A stretch of DNA of 64,000 nucleotides, taken from JBGTFE01 sp036403235. GTDB taxonomy: Bacteria > Acidobacteriota > Blastocatellia > Pyrinomonadales > Pyrinomonadaceae. The stretch's first letter is position 1. Every line of letters begins with the position of its first letter. Where the stretch lies: positions 1-64,000 of the forward strand of contig DASWRI010000048.1 in the NCBI GenBank assembly GCA_036403235.1, read 5' to 3'. Positions 42,848 to 51,687 of the stretch are shown here, one piece after another. Position numbers and translations under genes: made by a program. A model generated the notes under the pieces. It was not told the origin of the DNA, searched no databases, and worked only from the letters and a program-made list of their open reading frames with translations.

Positions 42848-43114
42848 ATGAAAATAATTTCAGTCATCCTGACTTTTATCGGTTTCGTTTTATGTTTGTT
42901 CGGCAACGTCGGCGTGCAGTATTTTCTTCGCAAAACGATGCAGGACATATTGGACGAAAAGGGCGCATCGGGAATCGCCGTGCTGGTCAACGGATTCAGC
43001 AACGCGCTTAATTCGAGCTACGTCTCAATTTTCGGTTGCGTGATAATCTTTTTCGGCATCATATTCGGTATTATCTCAATCTTCACCGGACGGAGACAGC
43101 AGCAAGCTATTTAA
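42848..43114 (+). CDS. Small two-helix membrane protein, copy 2
   Basis: 88 residues; MKIISVILTFIGFVLCLFG and GCVIIFFGIIFGIISIFTGRR match copy 1 at both ends, while the middle loop (about 25-55) is different. Likely an inner-membrane protein of unknown role. Its stop is 4 bp before the WalJ-type gene. Confidence 0.8.
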   Translation: MKIISVILTFIGFVLCLFGNVGVQYFLRKTMQDILDEKGASGIAVLVNGFSNALNSSYVSIFGCVIIFFGIIFGIISIFTGRRQQQAI

Positions 43115-43118
43115 TCGA

Positions 43119-43940
43119 ATGAAATTTACGGTTCTCGGCAGCGGTTCGACGGGAAATTCCGTTCTTATCTGCACCGAAAAAACAAGAGTTCTGGTTGACT
43201 GCGGCTTGAGCGCCAAAGAAACTTTGCGTCGCCTGGGCGAGATGGGCGAGGACTGCGCGCGGCTCGACGCGATTTTAATCACGCACGAACATTCAGACCA
43301 TGCGGGCGGCCTTCGCGTTTTGATGAAATCCGTAAAATGTCCCGTTTATATTTCGGGCGAGACGAAGGAAGCCTACCTGCGCGACACGAAACGGCAGAAC
43401 GACGAAGCGGGAAAACGCTCCGACGCCGTAAAAAATCGAACGGTCGAAATCGAATCGAGCAAAAACTTTCGCATCGGCGACATCGATTTCGAGCCGTTTT
43501 CAGTTCCGCACGACGCGGCCGACAATTTCGGTTTCGTCGCCGGATTTGAAGGCATCCGCGTCGCGACCTTGATGGATTTCGGCTGCATCACGACTTTAAT
43601 CAAAGAAAAACTGCAAAAATGCGACGGCATCGTCATCGAATCGAATCACAGCCGCGACATGCTCCGCGCGTGCCCGATTTACACATGGGAATTAAAGCAG
43701 CGAATTCTTTCGCGCAACGGGCATCTCTCGAACGAAGATTTGTCCGAATGGCTGACGCTCGAATTTGACGGCGCGGCGCGCTACATCGTGCTCGCGCATC
43801 TCTCGCAAAGAGCCAACGAACCGCATCTCGCGCGCCTGATGGCCGAATCCGCGCTGCAAATGCGCAACCCGCTTTTTAAGGCCGAAACGCGCATCACCAT
43901 TTCACATCACAAACAGCCGACCGAATGGATTGGATTTTAA
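43119..43940 (+). CDS. MBL-fold hydrolase, WalJ/YycJ type
   Basis: 273 residues. MKFTVLGSGSTGNSVLICTEKTRVLVDCGLS and the metal-binding ITHEHSDHAGG, HDAADN and SNHSRDML segments place it with the YycJ/WalJ family of metallo-beta-lactamase-fold exonucleases/hydrolases. Cytoplasmic; in Firmicutes WalJ is linked to DNA repair coordination. The stop codon lies within the left arm of an inverted repeat. Confidence 0.9.
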   Translation: MKFTVLGSGSTGNSVLICTEKTRVLVDCGLSAKETLRRLGEMGEDCARLDAILITHEHSDHAGGLRVLMKSVKCPVYISGETKEAYLRDTKRQNDEAGKRSDAVKNRTVEIESSKNFRIGDIDFEPFSVPHDAADNFGFVAGFEGIRVATLMDFGCITTLIKEKLQKCDGIVIESNHSRDMLRACPIYTWELKQRILSRNGHLSNEDLSEWLTLEFDGAARYIVLAHLSQRANEPHLARLMAESALQMRNPLFKAETRITISHHKQPTEWIGF

Positions 43941-43992
43941 AACTGAAAAGTGAAAAGCGAAAACTGAGATTTTGCTTTCACTTTTCAGTTTT
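43939..43992. repeat. AAAACTGAAAAGTGAAAAGC inverted word repeat
   Basis: Left arm 43939-43958 and right arm 43974-43992 pair with one bulge. It lies between convergent genes and overlaps the WalJ-type stop codon. Probably a two-way terminator. Confidence 0.7.
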
Positions 43993-44002
43993 CACTTACT
44001 AC

Positions 44003-45139
44003 TTATTCTTTCGATTCTTCCTCGTGGCTTTTCTCGCGCGGTTTGACCGTCGAGCGGACGACCACAAATTTATTTAGCAAATCGAACCAGAACGGCGCGC
44101 CCAAAGAAACGGCGAAGGCCGTAATCAGCAAGCCCAAAAGTTTTTTCAACCAGGCCAGAATCCATTCCGCGTTATGTCCCGCGGGCGGAAGAGTCAGAAG
44201 ATTGCTTCCGCTCCAACCAATCGGCAAATTCAAATCTTCGATTCTTTGAAGACTTTCGTTCAACCTGCATTCGGGCGAGTTTGTGTTTTTCAGACAGCTA
44301 TTGCTGCACACGCCTTTTTTATCTTCCTTTTTACCGCAGTCATCTATAATTTCCTGCGCCGCCGGCTGAGGCGTCGAATCATTGGAGCCGGCAGGATTAT
44401 TCTTAACCGCTTCCTGAGCCGAAGCGACCAGCGAATCGCGCAGAGGCTTATCGTGCCAGAGCTTGTTGCTGATGGTAATCGTATCGGCATTGAGAAACAG
44501 CGCTATAAGAAACCCGAGCAGGAGAAGGATTATTTGCGCGCGTCGTTTATACCAGCCGGAAACTTTATCCATTCCGCTGTTAAACCAGTTCTCGATATTT
44601 TCGCGCGCTTTGGCGGCATCTTTGCCAGCCGCATCAATCAGCGGTAAAAGCGCTCTTTTGATATACGGATTTTCCATCAGTGCAACGGCTGAACGCAAAT
44701 TTTCAGTTCCTTCAGTCGAAGCGGGCGCGGGCGCAAGCGCTTCGGCAGTCACCGGCACGTTCGAAATAACAAGCGGAGCGGGAAGGGCTTTGGGCGGCGT
44801 TGCGCTGGCTGAGCCGGATTTTTTGATGTCGCCGGCTGCCGAGACAATATCCATTAAAGCAAGAGAAAAGTTGCGCGCCGGAATATAGGAAGGCCGAAGC
44901 GGTTTCCCGCCATATTTATTTTGCAGCAGCGAGGCTATCAGCGGATGCGCGTAAAGCTCTCCCGCTAAACCATTGCCGTCTTTATCGTCCAGAAGGTCTT
45001 TTATTCCCTGAAAAAGATAATCGGCCCGTTTATTCATGTACGCTTCGATTATTTCGTTAATCGCGGAGCAGACCAGACTGAGCAGCAGAAAGATAAAAAT
45101 CATTCCGATAATTACGTCCAGAATCGCAATACCAAACAT
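44003..45139 (-). CDS. Membrane protein of unknown function
   Basis: 378 residues. The N-terminal helix (about 3-25, IIGMIFIFLLLSLVCSAINEII) carries a conserved-looking CSAINEIIEAYMNKRADYLFQGIKDLL stretch. A Pro/Ala/Ser-rich linker (about 110-150), a second helix (about 205-222) and two closer helices near 325-355 follow. The C-terminus is charged. I recognise the N-terminal motif as belonging to a widespread uncharacterised family but cannot assign a role. CCGGAGG precedes the ATG. Confidence 0.75.
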   Translation of the reverse strand: MFGIAILDVIIGMIFIFLLLSLVCSAINEIIEAYMNKRADYLFQGIKDLLDDKDGNGLAGELYAHPLIASLLQNKYGGKPLRPSYIPARNFSLALMDIVSAAGDIKKSGSASATPPKALPAPLVISNVPVTAEALAPAPASTEGTENLRSAVALMENPYIKRALLPLIDAAGKDAAKARENIENWFNSGMDKVSGWYKRRAQIILLLLGFLIALFLNADTITISNKLWHDKPLRDSLVASAQEAVKNNPAGSNDSTPQPAAQEIIDDCGKKEDKKGVCSNSCLKNTNSPECRLNESLQRIEDLNLPIGWSGSNLLTLPPAGHNAEWILAWLKKLLGLLITAFAVSLGAPFWFDLLNKFVVVRSTVKPREKSHEEESKE

Positions 45140-45230
45140 ATTAACCTCCGGGGTTGATTGGGTTGAGTTAAAGCCAGGGCTTTAATATAACTCTCTTTCG
45201 GAAATTTTTTCAATGGTTTTTTGAGCGGAT

Positions 45231-45686
45231 TTATTTTTGCAGAAGTTTTTTAACCGCTTTTTGCCGGAAATCAAAAATATAATTTAATTCTCTGCGCACA
45301 AACCAATGCGCCAAATCTCCGAGCGGTTCGAGCGGAAGGCGATATTTTACTTCGTCTTCGATTAAGGTTTTATTCGTTTCGATTTCGGTAAAAGTGTGGC
45401 GATGTATCCACTGTTTGTAAGGACTTCGCAGGGCTTCATCGACAAATTCAAACGGCGGATTCCAGACGGATATGACTGTCTGCCATCGCACCGGAAAGCC
45501 GCGCAGCTTTAATCGGTAATCAATCAAAGCTCCCTTTTTTATCTCAAACGGCTGCGGCGTGTCGATGTGAAAATTCAGTTCGGGCGGCGTGATGCGTTCG
45601 AGATTTCCGGCGTCGGCAAAAAAGTCGAAAATCTCCGCGCGCGGCAAATTCAAAGTTAAAGTTCGCTTTAGAGTATATTCAGACAT
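45231..45686 (-). CDS. SRPBCC-family lipid/ligand-binding protein
   Basis: 151 residues. LPRAEIFDFFADAGNLERITPPELNFHI, IDYRLKLRGFPVRWQTVI and YKQWIHRHTFTEI show the polyketide-cyclase/SRPBCC fold of the YfcH/cell-division-inhibitor-associated type. No signal peptide. It may bind a hydrophobic ligand. Single gene bordered upstream by an inverted repeat. Confidence 0.85.
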   Translation of the reverse strand: MSEYTLKRTLTLNLPRAEIFDFFADAGNLERITPPELNFHIDTPQPFEIKKGALIDYRLKLRGFPVRWQTVISVWNPPFEFVDEALRSPYKQWIHRHTFTEIETNKTLIEDEVKYRLPLEPLGDLAHWFVRRELNYIFDFRQKAVKKLLQK

Positions 45687-45690
45687 AAAT

Positions 45691-45765
45691 TTTAGCCGCG
45701 AATTACACGGATAACACGACTCATTATTTCCTTTATCCGTGCTGTTTGTGTAATTCGCGGCTAAA
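45691..45765. repeat. AGCCGCGAATTACAC inverted word repeat, copy 1
   Basis: Perfect 18-bp arms (45691-45708 and 45748-45765) with a 39-nt loop containing more of the same words (GGATAACACG; ATCCGTG). Same family as 52041-52101 and 61826-61894. Confidence 0.8.
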
Positions 45766-45779
45766 TCACGTTTGGATTC

Positions 45780-46343
45780 TTAATCACTTTTCTTCGTTTT
45801 TAGATATTTTTTCGGAATCGGATTTTCCTTTGTTTCGCCGAGCCAGTAAATCGTCATGACCCACCAGCGTTTGCCGTCGAAAAGAAGCTGAAAACTGTTG
45901 ATGCCGCGCTCGAACGGCTCTTTATCGCCCAATTTGTGATAAGAAGCGTAGGTCGAGAAAACCGTCGCCATCGTGCCGTAGATTTCGGTTCGCCGCGCGA
46001 GTTCCCTTTCGAAAAATCCTTCCTTTTCCATCAGCGGCTCAGAGCCTTTAATATATTGCTCCGCCGTATATGCACGCGCGCCGGTGTTGCCCGTTTTCGG
46101 ATTTTTGCCCGACGGTATCAAACGCGCGTCGCGGTGAAAAAGCGAGCGAAAGCGGTCCCAGTCGCGCTTTTGCCCGGCGTCGCCCGAAATCACGTCGTAG
46201 ACGGCTTTCATAATCGCGTCAATCGAAGAAACGTCCGCCGGATTTGCTTCTTTAACCGGCGCAGGCGTCGGCGTCGGCTGCTGCGCGCGGGCGGCTTGAA
46301 AAACGAATAAACTCAGGATTAATACAAACAAAATTCTTTTCAT
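45780..46343 (-). CDS. Secreted NTF2-like (SnoaL-type) protein
   Basis: 187 residues with a signal peptide (about 1-20, ARAQ) and a short Pro/Thr-rich linker. The domain has the NTF2-like layout: IMKAVYDVISGDAGQKRDWDRFRSLFHRDARLIPSG ... GINSFQLLFDGKRWWVMTIYW. A pocket protein with no catalytic residues assigned. Similar exported NTF2-like proteins recur in this window (52108-52620), suggesting a family expansion. Confidence 0.8.
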   Translation of the reverse strand: MKRILFVLILSLFVFQAARAQQPTPTPAPVKEANPADVSSIDAIMKAVYDVISGDAGQKRDWDRFRSLFHRDARLIPSGKNPKTGNTGARAYTAEQYIKGSEPLMEKEGFFERELARRTEIYGTMATVFSTYASYHKLGDKEPFERGINSFQLLFDGKRWWVMTIYWLGETKENPIPKKYLKTKKSD

Positions 46344-46382
46344 AATGCTGAGATTTTACGCTGAAAACCGTTCTTTGTTTCA

Positions 46383-47462
46383 TTAATGGTCGAGCAAAAG
46401 CCAGAAATACGGGAAAACTTCCGTGTAAAGTCTGCCGCCGCGTCCCCACATCCGGTTGCGATGGTCGCCGTTGTATTCTTCAAAAACGTGCTCGACGCCG
46501 TTGTTCGTCAGTTCCGCGGAAAGCGCGCGGCAATTGACGGGAATAAATTTGAATTCGTCCTCGTAGCCCGAATCGAAACGCAGGCCGCGCAGCTTCATCA
46601 AATTCGCGCGGTATTTTTCGACCATTCGTATCGGCGAATTTTCGCGCCAGCGCGCGAAAGCCTTGTCGTCGGGAGCGAGTTTCCCGTCGGCTGAAAGCGC
46701 GTAAGGCATATCGGCAAAAAACGGCGGATTGCTCGGATTCGGCGAAAAAGCCTGCCCGACGGTGACGGTCGCGATTGTATAAACGTCGTTCGTTTTTAGT
46801 AAATCGTCGTAGCTTTTCGCCTGTAAAACTTTTGTAAAAGCCGGATTATCAATCGTCAAATCGCCGCCCCAGTCCATCACCGCCGGATTCATCGCGTAAA
46901 CGACGCTGAAAACGTCCGCGTGTTTCATCGAGAGCGTTAGAGCACCGTAACCGCCCATCGAATGACCGGCGATGCCGCGACTGCCGGCGTTTGCCAGAGT
47001 CCGATATTTTTTGTCGATAAAGGCGATGAGCTCGCGGGTCGTAAAATCGTCCCAGTTTCCCGTAACCGTCGAATTAACGTAGAAACTGCCGAACCATTTC
47101 GTTTTTTCGTCGGGCATGACGACAATCATCTCGCCGAATTTTCCCTCGGCGACGCCTTTATTTAAAACGTCCTGAACGGTCGCAAAGCCCGGATTTTTAT
47201 CGTTCCAGGCGCGCGTCCACGTTTCGTCCGTGTCGCCGATTCCGTGCAGAAGATAGAGAACCGGATAGCGTTTCGCCGCCGCCGAATCGTAAGAAGCGGG
47301 AAGATAAACGCTGACGCTGCGGTCGGCGCTTTCGCCCGTGACGGTTTTTTCCAGAGAAACGCCGTGAACAATTTCTTTGACTATTTTTCCGTCGGCCAGC
47401 GCGCCGGATGAAAAGATGAGCAGAAAAACGACGAGCCATAGAAAAGACTTCTTAAGTTTCAT
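46383..47462 (-). CDS. Secreted esterase, esterase D family
   Basis: 359 residues with signal peptide (about 1-23). Alpha/beta hydrolase: VYLPASYDSAAAKRYPVLYLLHGIGD, nucleophile GHSMGGYGAL and, near the C-terminus, GDHRNRMW providing the histidine. The length and HGIGDTDETW motif match the esterase family of PF00756 that includes feruloyl and cutin-type esterases. Exported; the substrate is probably an ester on a polymer or acyl ester. Confidence 0.9.
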   Translation of the reverse strand: MKLKKSFLWLVVFLLIFSSGALADGKIVKEIVHGVSLEKTVTGESADRSVSVYLPASYDSAAAKRYPVLYLLHGIGDTDETWTRAWNDKNPGFATVQDVLNKGVAEGKFGEMIVVMPDEKTKWFGSFYVNSTVTGNWDDFTTRELIAFIDKKYRTLANAGSRGIAGHSMGGYGALTLSMKHADVFSVVYAMNPAVMDWGGDLTIDNPAFTKVLQAKSYDDLLKTNDVYTIATVTVGQAFSPNPSNPPFFADMPYALSADGKLAPDDKAFARWRENSPIRMVEKYRANLMKLRGLRFDSGYEDEFKFIPVNCRALSAELTNNGVEHVFEEYNGDHRNRMWGRGGRLYTEVFPYFWLLLDH

Positions 47463-47597
47463 TTTGTATTCTCCTTTGTATTTTACAAACTTCTTGCGAA
47501 CGGGGCGAAAATTTTATTTACAAAAAAACTCGCGCTCCTTTTCGGATTTATAGCGAGTTTCTTTATATTAAAGACGTGAATAGACGAGTTTTTGTTA

Positions 47598-48524
47598 TCA
47601 ATCGTCGATAGTATCTTTTTTATTTTCGAGCGCGTCCTGCAAGTTTTGCGGCAGCGCGGAGAGAAAATTGTAGCCCGTTTTTCGCTCTATATCGCGGACG
47701 GTCGTGCGGTATTTCTGCCAGTCGGTGTTTCTGATTCCTTTGACGTTTGGCATATCGACGGCGATAACGCGCGTGTCTTCGTCAATTGCCGAAACGGGCG
47801 CGCCCGCCGGAACAACGATGGCGATTTTCCATGTGTTGGTCGGAATAGTAACTTTATTTTTCAATTTTCCCTTGTCGCCGTATGGCCCGGCGACGATGTA
47901 TACGTCGCTTCCGCGCGTCACCAAAGTTCGCAGATAACCTTCGAGCCGCGCCCAGACGTCCTGGTTCAAGTCGCCCGTTTGCGGAACCATATTCGACATC
48001 AGGAAAGTTTCCGACATTCCTTCGACCGAGCCGCTTCTATCGGCCGAAGGACACATGTGCCCGCGGTCAAAACCGCTGCCGGTATAATCCGAAGGCGTAA
48101 CCGGCTTCCAGTCTTTCGGAATACGCGAATCGGGACGAAACGGGTCGGGCTGCGGTCGCGGCAAATCGCCGAGCTCGCCTTTTGAAATTCGCCACGAAAC
48201 CCAGTTCGGCTCGCCGCGGTCGCGGCTGTAGGAAAGCGCGTAGTAATTATTGACCAGCAGATAATTGTTCGCGTCCCCGCCGGCGTTTGAAGGATTTCCG
48301 AGCGCCAGATAAATTTTCTGCGCTTCCTCTGACGACGCGGGCGGCGCGGAAGGATTTTGTTTTTGATTATTCGGCGCCTGCTGCGTTACGGCGGGCTCGC
48401 TCGCGCCCCAAAATCGGTCTTTGATTTTCTTTCCGCACCAGCCGCAGATGACGACCGCGACCAGAAGGATAATCAACGCGATTCTGGCGTTTGTCGGTAA
48501 ACTGTTCAATATCGATTTTTTCAT
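47598..48524 (-). CDS. Membrane-anchored DNA/RNA non-specific endonuclease
   Basis: 308 residues from MKKSILNSL. A hydrophobic helix (about 14-32) anchors it outside the membrane. The catalytic core has GSGFDRGHMCPSADR, the DRGH motif of the NucA/EndoG family, with H156 as general base, and the usual magnesium-binding asparagine should lie in the later LNQDVWARLEGYLR region. Degrades DNA and RNA without sequence preference. A second, larger member is at 61918-63723. Confidence 0.92.
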   Translation of the reverse strand: MKKSILNSLPTNARIALIILLVAVVICGWCGKKIKDRFWGASEPAVTQQAPNNQKQNPSAPPASSEEAQKIYLALGNPSNAGGDANNYLLVNNYYALSYSRDRGEPNWVSWRISKGELGDLPRPQPDPFRPDSRIPKDWKPVTPSDYTGSGFDRGHMCPSADRSGSVEGMSETFLMSNMVPQTGDLNQDVWARLEGYLRTLVTRGSDVYIVAGPYGDKGKLKNKVTIPTNTWKIAIVVPAGAPVSAIDEDTRVIAVDMPNVKGIRNTDWQKYRTTVRDIERKTGYNFLSALPQNLQDALENKKDTIDD

Positions 48525-48655
48525 ACGAAAATTATCACGAAGTTTAACACAAGCGCGCACATACTTGCATCTTATTATCAGAAAGGCGGCTTTAGCTTTA
48601 TCAGGAGCTAAATTCAAATTTCTACTCTTGATTCACATAAGTTAGAATAGATTAG

Positions 48656-49738
48656 ATGGAAAAACTGCATCTCACAGGATTAAAAACAGGCGAGCTGGCC
48701 GAATTTGTCGCTTCAATCGGCGAGCCGAAATACCGCGCCAAACAGATTTTTAAAGGGCTGCACGAGCGGCGGCTTTTATCATTCGACGAGATGACGGATT
48801 TGCCGAAAGTTCTGCGCGAAAAATTAAACGAGGCGGCGACCGCATCGACCTTAAAAGTCGAATCGCGCTACGTCTCGACGGACGGCACGCGTCGCTTTTT
48901 GATGAAAACGCACGATAATCTTCCGGTCGAAACCGTTTTTATCCCGACTGAAAATCGCGATACGATTTGTTTTTCGTCGCAGTCGGGCTGTCCTCTGAAA
49001 TGCGATTTCTGCCTGACGGCAAAGCTCGGGCTTCTCAGAAATCTGACTGCCGGCGAGATTGTCGAGCAGATTATAATCGTCCTCAACGACGTTTACGGCG
49101 TCGGCGGAGAAACGCCGCACGGCACGAATCTGGTCGGCATGGGCGCGGGCGAGCCGTTTTTGAATTTTGAAAATCTGATAAAAGCGCTCGACATTATGTC
49201 CGAAGAAGAAGGGCTTTTTATCGTCCCGAACCGCGTCACCGTCTCGACGGCCGGAATCGTGCCGAAAATCTACGAATTTGCAAAACTGGAAAAACGCCCG
49301 CATCTGGCGGTTTCATTATCAGCGCCGGACGACGAGCTGCGCGATAAATTGATGCCGATAAATCGCCGCTGGAACATCGAGGAGCTTTTGCAGGCAGCCA
49401 AGGAGTTTGAGAAATCTCTGCGGCGCGGCGAGCGGTTTACGTTTGAATACGTCCTTCTCGGCGATGTCAACGATTCGGACGAGCATGCGCGGAAACTGGT
49501 GCGTCTTTTGAATAAATACGAGCTGACGCGCGTAAAAATCAATCTGATTCCGCACAATCCGGCCGAGCAACTCGACTATTTTCCTTCCAAGATGCGTCAG
49601 GTCGAAAGGTTCAAGGAAATTCTCGAATCGAAAGGCATTGCGGCCTATATTCGCCGCCCGCGCGGTCGCGACATCTACGCCGCCTGCGGTCAGCTGGCCG
49701 CCAAAAACGAGCCGAATCTGGTGCAGATTGCTTCTTAA
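48656..49738 (+). CDS. rlmN: 23S rRNA (adenine2503-C2)-methyltransferase / tRNA methyltransferase RlmN
   Basis: 360 residues. Radical-SAM motif CPLKCDFC (C112, C116, C119), GMGAGEPFLNFENL, and a late catalytic Cys expected in YAACGQLAAK (C-terminal region) match RlmN. Methylates A2503 of 23S rRNA and A37 of some tRNAs. The 174-residue membrane-anchored gene starts 4 bp after its stop. Confidence 0.96.
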   Translation: MEKLHLTGLKTGELAEFVASIGEPKYRAKQIFKGLHERRLLSFDEMTDLPKVLREKLNEAATASTLKVESRYVSTDGTRRFLMKTHDNLPVETVFIPTENRDTICFSSQSGCPLKCDFCLTAKLGLLRNLTAGEIVEQIIIVLNDVYGVGGETPHGTNLVGMGAGEPFLNFENLIKALDIMSEEEGLFIVPNRVTVSTAGIVPKIYEFAKLEKRPHLAVSLSAPDDELRDKLMPINRRWNIEELLQAAKEFEKSLRRGERFTFEYVLLGDVNDSDEHARKLVRLLNKYELTRVKINLIPHNPAEQLDYFPSKMRQVERFKEILESKGIAAYIRRPRGRDIYAACGQLAAKNEPNLVQIAS

Positions 49739-49741
49739 ATT

Positions 49742-50266
49742 ATGTATCTTCTTTATATTGCTGTTCTGATTGTCTTTGTCGTTATTCTGTTTTCGATTTC
49801 TTCGCGTGTTAAAAAAGCGGCAAAGCTCGCTTTTGAATCCGAAACGATTGAAACGGACGAATTCTCTATTGTTAAGCCCGAAGGCTTTATCAATCCGATA
49901 AACGATGAATCGAGATTTAATTTTGAGGCATATTCAAAAGATTTCGGCACGGGCGACGCCGAAGCGCTGCGGCAGGCGCATATTTTTATCAGCGTTTCGA
50001 CGGGTAAAAATTTTGCGGAAGTTTGCGAAGAAACAAAAAAAAGCGCGGGAAAAATTTTGATGGACGGCATTTCCGAAAGCGATAACTCATATTTGATTAA
50101 AAGCGAAGAAACTACGGAAAACGCGCCCGCGTATAATTTTTATAAAATAATCGAAAGCGAAAGAAATCAAAAAGCTTACGAGCTGAAAATTACGATTTTG
50201 CAGGATTTTTTAGACGATTATCAAAACCGCGTCGATGAGACTTTAAGAAGCTTTCGGTTAAAATAA
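49742..50266 (+). CDS. Membrane-anchored protein of unknown function
   Basis: 174 residues. One N-terminal helix (about 2-22, LLYIAVLIVFVVILFSIS) then an acidic soluble domain with alternating strands and helices (FSIVKPEGFINPINDESRFNFEAYSKDFG; KKSAGKILMDGISESDN). No family recognised. It is 4 bp from rlmN and 26 bp from the DsbD-N-like gene, so it is probably co-transcribed with both. Confidence 0.7.
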   Translation: MYLLYIAVLIVFVVILFSISSRVKKAAKLAFESETIETDEFSIVKPEGFINPINDESRFNFEAYSKDFGTGDAEALRQAHIFISVSTGKNFAEVCEETKKSAGKILMDGISESDNSYLIKSEETTENAPAYNFYKIIESERNQKAYELKITILQDFLDDYQNRVDETLRSFRLK

Positions 50267-50292
50267 TTCGTGACGAGGACGATTTAGCAATT

Positions 50293-50751
50293 ATGAAAAA
50301 ATTTATATTTAACGGTTTGTTTTTTGTATTCGCGCTTGTATTCGCGGCCGCGACACACGCTCAGACAATCAGCGGCTCGATTCCGGCGGTCAAACGCGGC
50401 GGCACGACGAAAGGCACAATCGTGATAAGCATTCCCGGCGGCATGCACGTCAACTCGTCTCGCCCGAACAGCGAATACGCGATTCCGACGAGCGTAAAGC
50501 TGACCGGCGCGGGAATAAAGCTCGGCGCGGTCAGCTATCCGCGCGGGCAAAACCGCAAATTCGGATTCTCCGAAAATGCAATCAACGTTTACGAAGGCCG
50601 GGCAGCGTTCAGTTTTAACGTCACGGTTCCGGCAAATTTTAAGGGAAATACGATAAAAATTCGCGCTGTCGTACGCTTCCAGGCCTGCACCGAAGAAGTC
50701 TGCTATCCGCCGAAAACAAAAGAAGTTACTTTGACAGCGCGCGTTCAATAG
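50293..50751 (+). CDS. Secreted DsbD N-terminal-like domain protein
   Basis: 152 residues with a signal peptide (about 1-24). The domain has the immunoglobulin-like strands and the closing motif QACTEEVCYPP, the paired cysteines of the N-terminal domain of DsbD that pass electrons in the periplasm. Here the domain stands alone, without the membrane or thioredoxin parts. It may accept electrons from a partner elsewhere in the genome. Confidence 0.88.
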   Translation: MKKFIFNGLFFVFALVFAAATHAQTISGSIPAVKRGGTTKGTIVISIPGGMHVNSSRPNSEYAIPTSVKLTGAGIKLGAVSYPRGQNRKFGFSENAINVYEGRAAFSFNVTVPANFKGNTIKIRAVVRFQACTEEVCYPPKTKEVTLTARVQ

Positions 50752-50775
50752 AAATTTAGGAGAATAGCTCGCGGA

Positions 50776-51687
50776 CTATTTCTTCAACCCGATTACTGAC
50801 ATCAAGCGCCCGGTTTTGCCGTAAAGTTTTTTCTCTTTTCGATACGAGAAAAACAAGTCCGTTCTTTCCATCGTGCAGAGCGGCGCGACGTATATGTTTT
50901 CCGGCAGAACGCCGAGACTTAAAAGCTGTCGCTGATTTGCCGCGTGCAAATCAATCAGCGCATGATTTTCAATAGTCGGAGTAAAAAGCTCGTTCGAATA
51001 AGAGAAATTTTCGGCGAAAGCGTCGATGACGTCCTGCCCGATTTCGTAATTTTTGCACGTCGCGGCCGGGCCGATGGCGCAGATTAAATCTTTCGCGCTC
51101 GCGCCGTAGTGCGCGCTCATTTTTTCAAACGCCTTGACGACAATCGACTGGACGGTTCCGCGCCAGCCGGCATGAATCGCGGCAAAGCTTCGTGTTTTCA
51201 TATCGCCGATTAAAACGGGAACGCAGTCGGCGGTCTTGACGCCGAGCAGAACGCTTTCCGCGTCGGAGACGAGCGCGTCCATTTTATAATTTCCGTCTTC
51301 GGCGTCCGCCAAATTTTTGACGACGCGCACGTCCGCGCTGTGAATCTGCCAGACGGAAGCAAGCGCGTATTTGCCTTCAAAAACATTCAGGAAACGCCGC
51401 CGATTTTCCGCAATGTTCTCCGCCGAATCTTCATCGTAACCGGCAAGATTCAGCGCGTTTTCGGGAAAATCGCTGACGCCGCCGAGACGCGTCGAAAAGC
51501 CGTTCGCAAAACCTTTTTCTTCGAGCGGAAGACAAACTAAAACTTTGACGCCCCGTTTTTCGCGCCAAACAAATCCTTTTTCTGCTAAAATCTGGTCTTC
51601 GGTCTTGGGTTTTTGGTTTTCGTCCTGCTGGCCATCGACCGCCGGCCGCTGACCGCTATCTGTGATTGTATCCATCGGCATAGACAT
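50776..51687 (-). CDS. pgeF: Peptidoglycan editing factor (multicopper-type laccase domain)
   Basis: 303 residues. NGFSTRLGGVSDFPENALNLAGYDED, LGVKTADCVPVLIGD, AIHAGWRGTVQSIV and IGPAATCKNYEIGQDV give the zinc-binding His and Cys residues of the PgeF/YfiH family, which removes wrong residues from peptidoglycan precursors or acts on purine nucleosides. The first ~30 residues are translated from a word-type repeat and are not family-like. The start overlaps the divergent acpS start by up to 26 bp and is uncertain (ATG at 51687, 51681 or 51675). Confidence 0.88.
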   Translation of the reverse strand: MSMPMDTITDSGQRPAVDGQQDENQKPKTEDQILAEKGFVWREKRGVKVLVCLPLEEKGFANGFSTRLGGVSDFPENALNLAGYDEDSAENIAENRRRFLNVFEGKYALASVWQIHSADVRVVKNLADAEDGNYKMDALVSDAESVLLGVKTADCVPVLIGDMKTRSFAAIHAGWRGTVQSIVVKAFEKMSAHYGASAKDLICAIGPAATCKNYEIGQDVIDAFAENFSYSNELFTPTIENHALIDLHAANQRQLLSLGVLPENIYVAPLCTMERTDLFFSYRKEKKLYGKTGRLMSVIGLKK

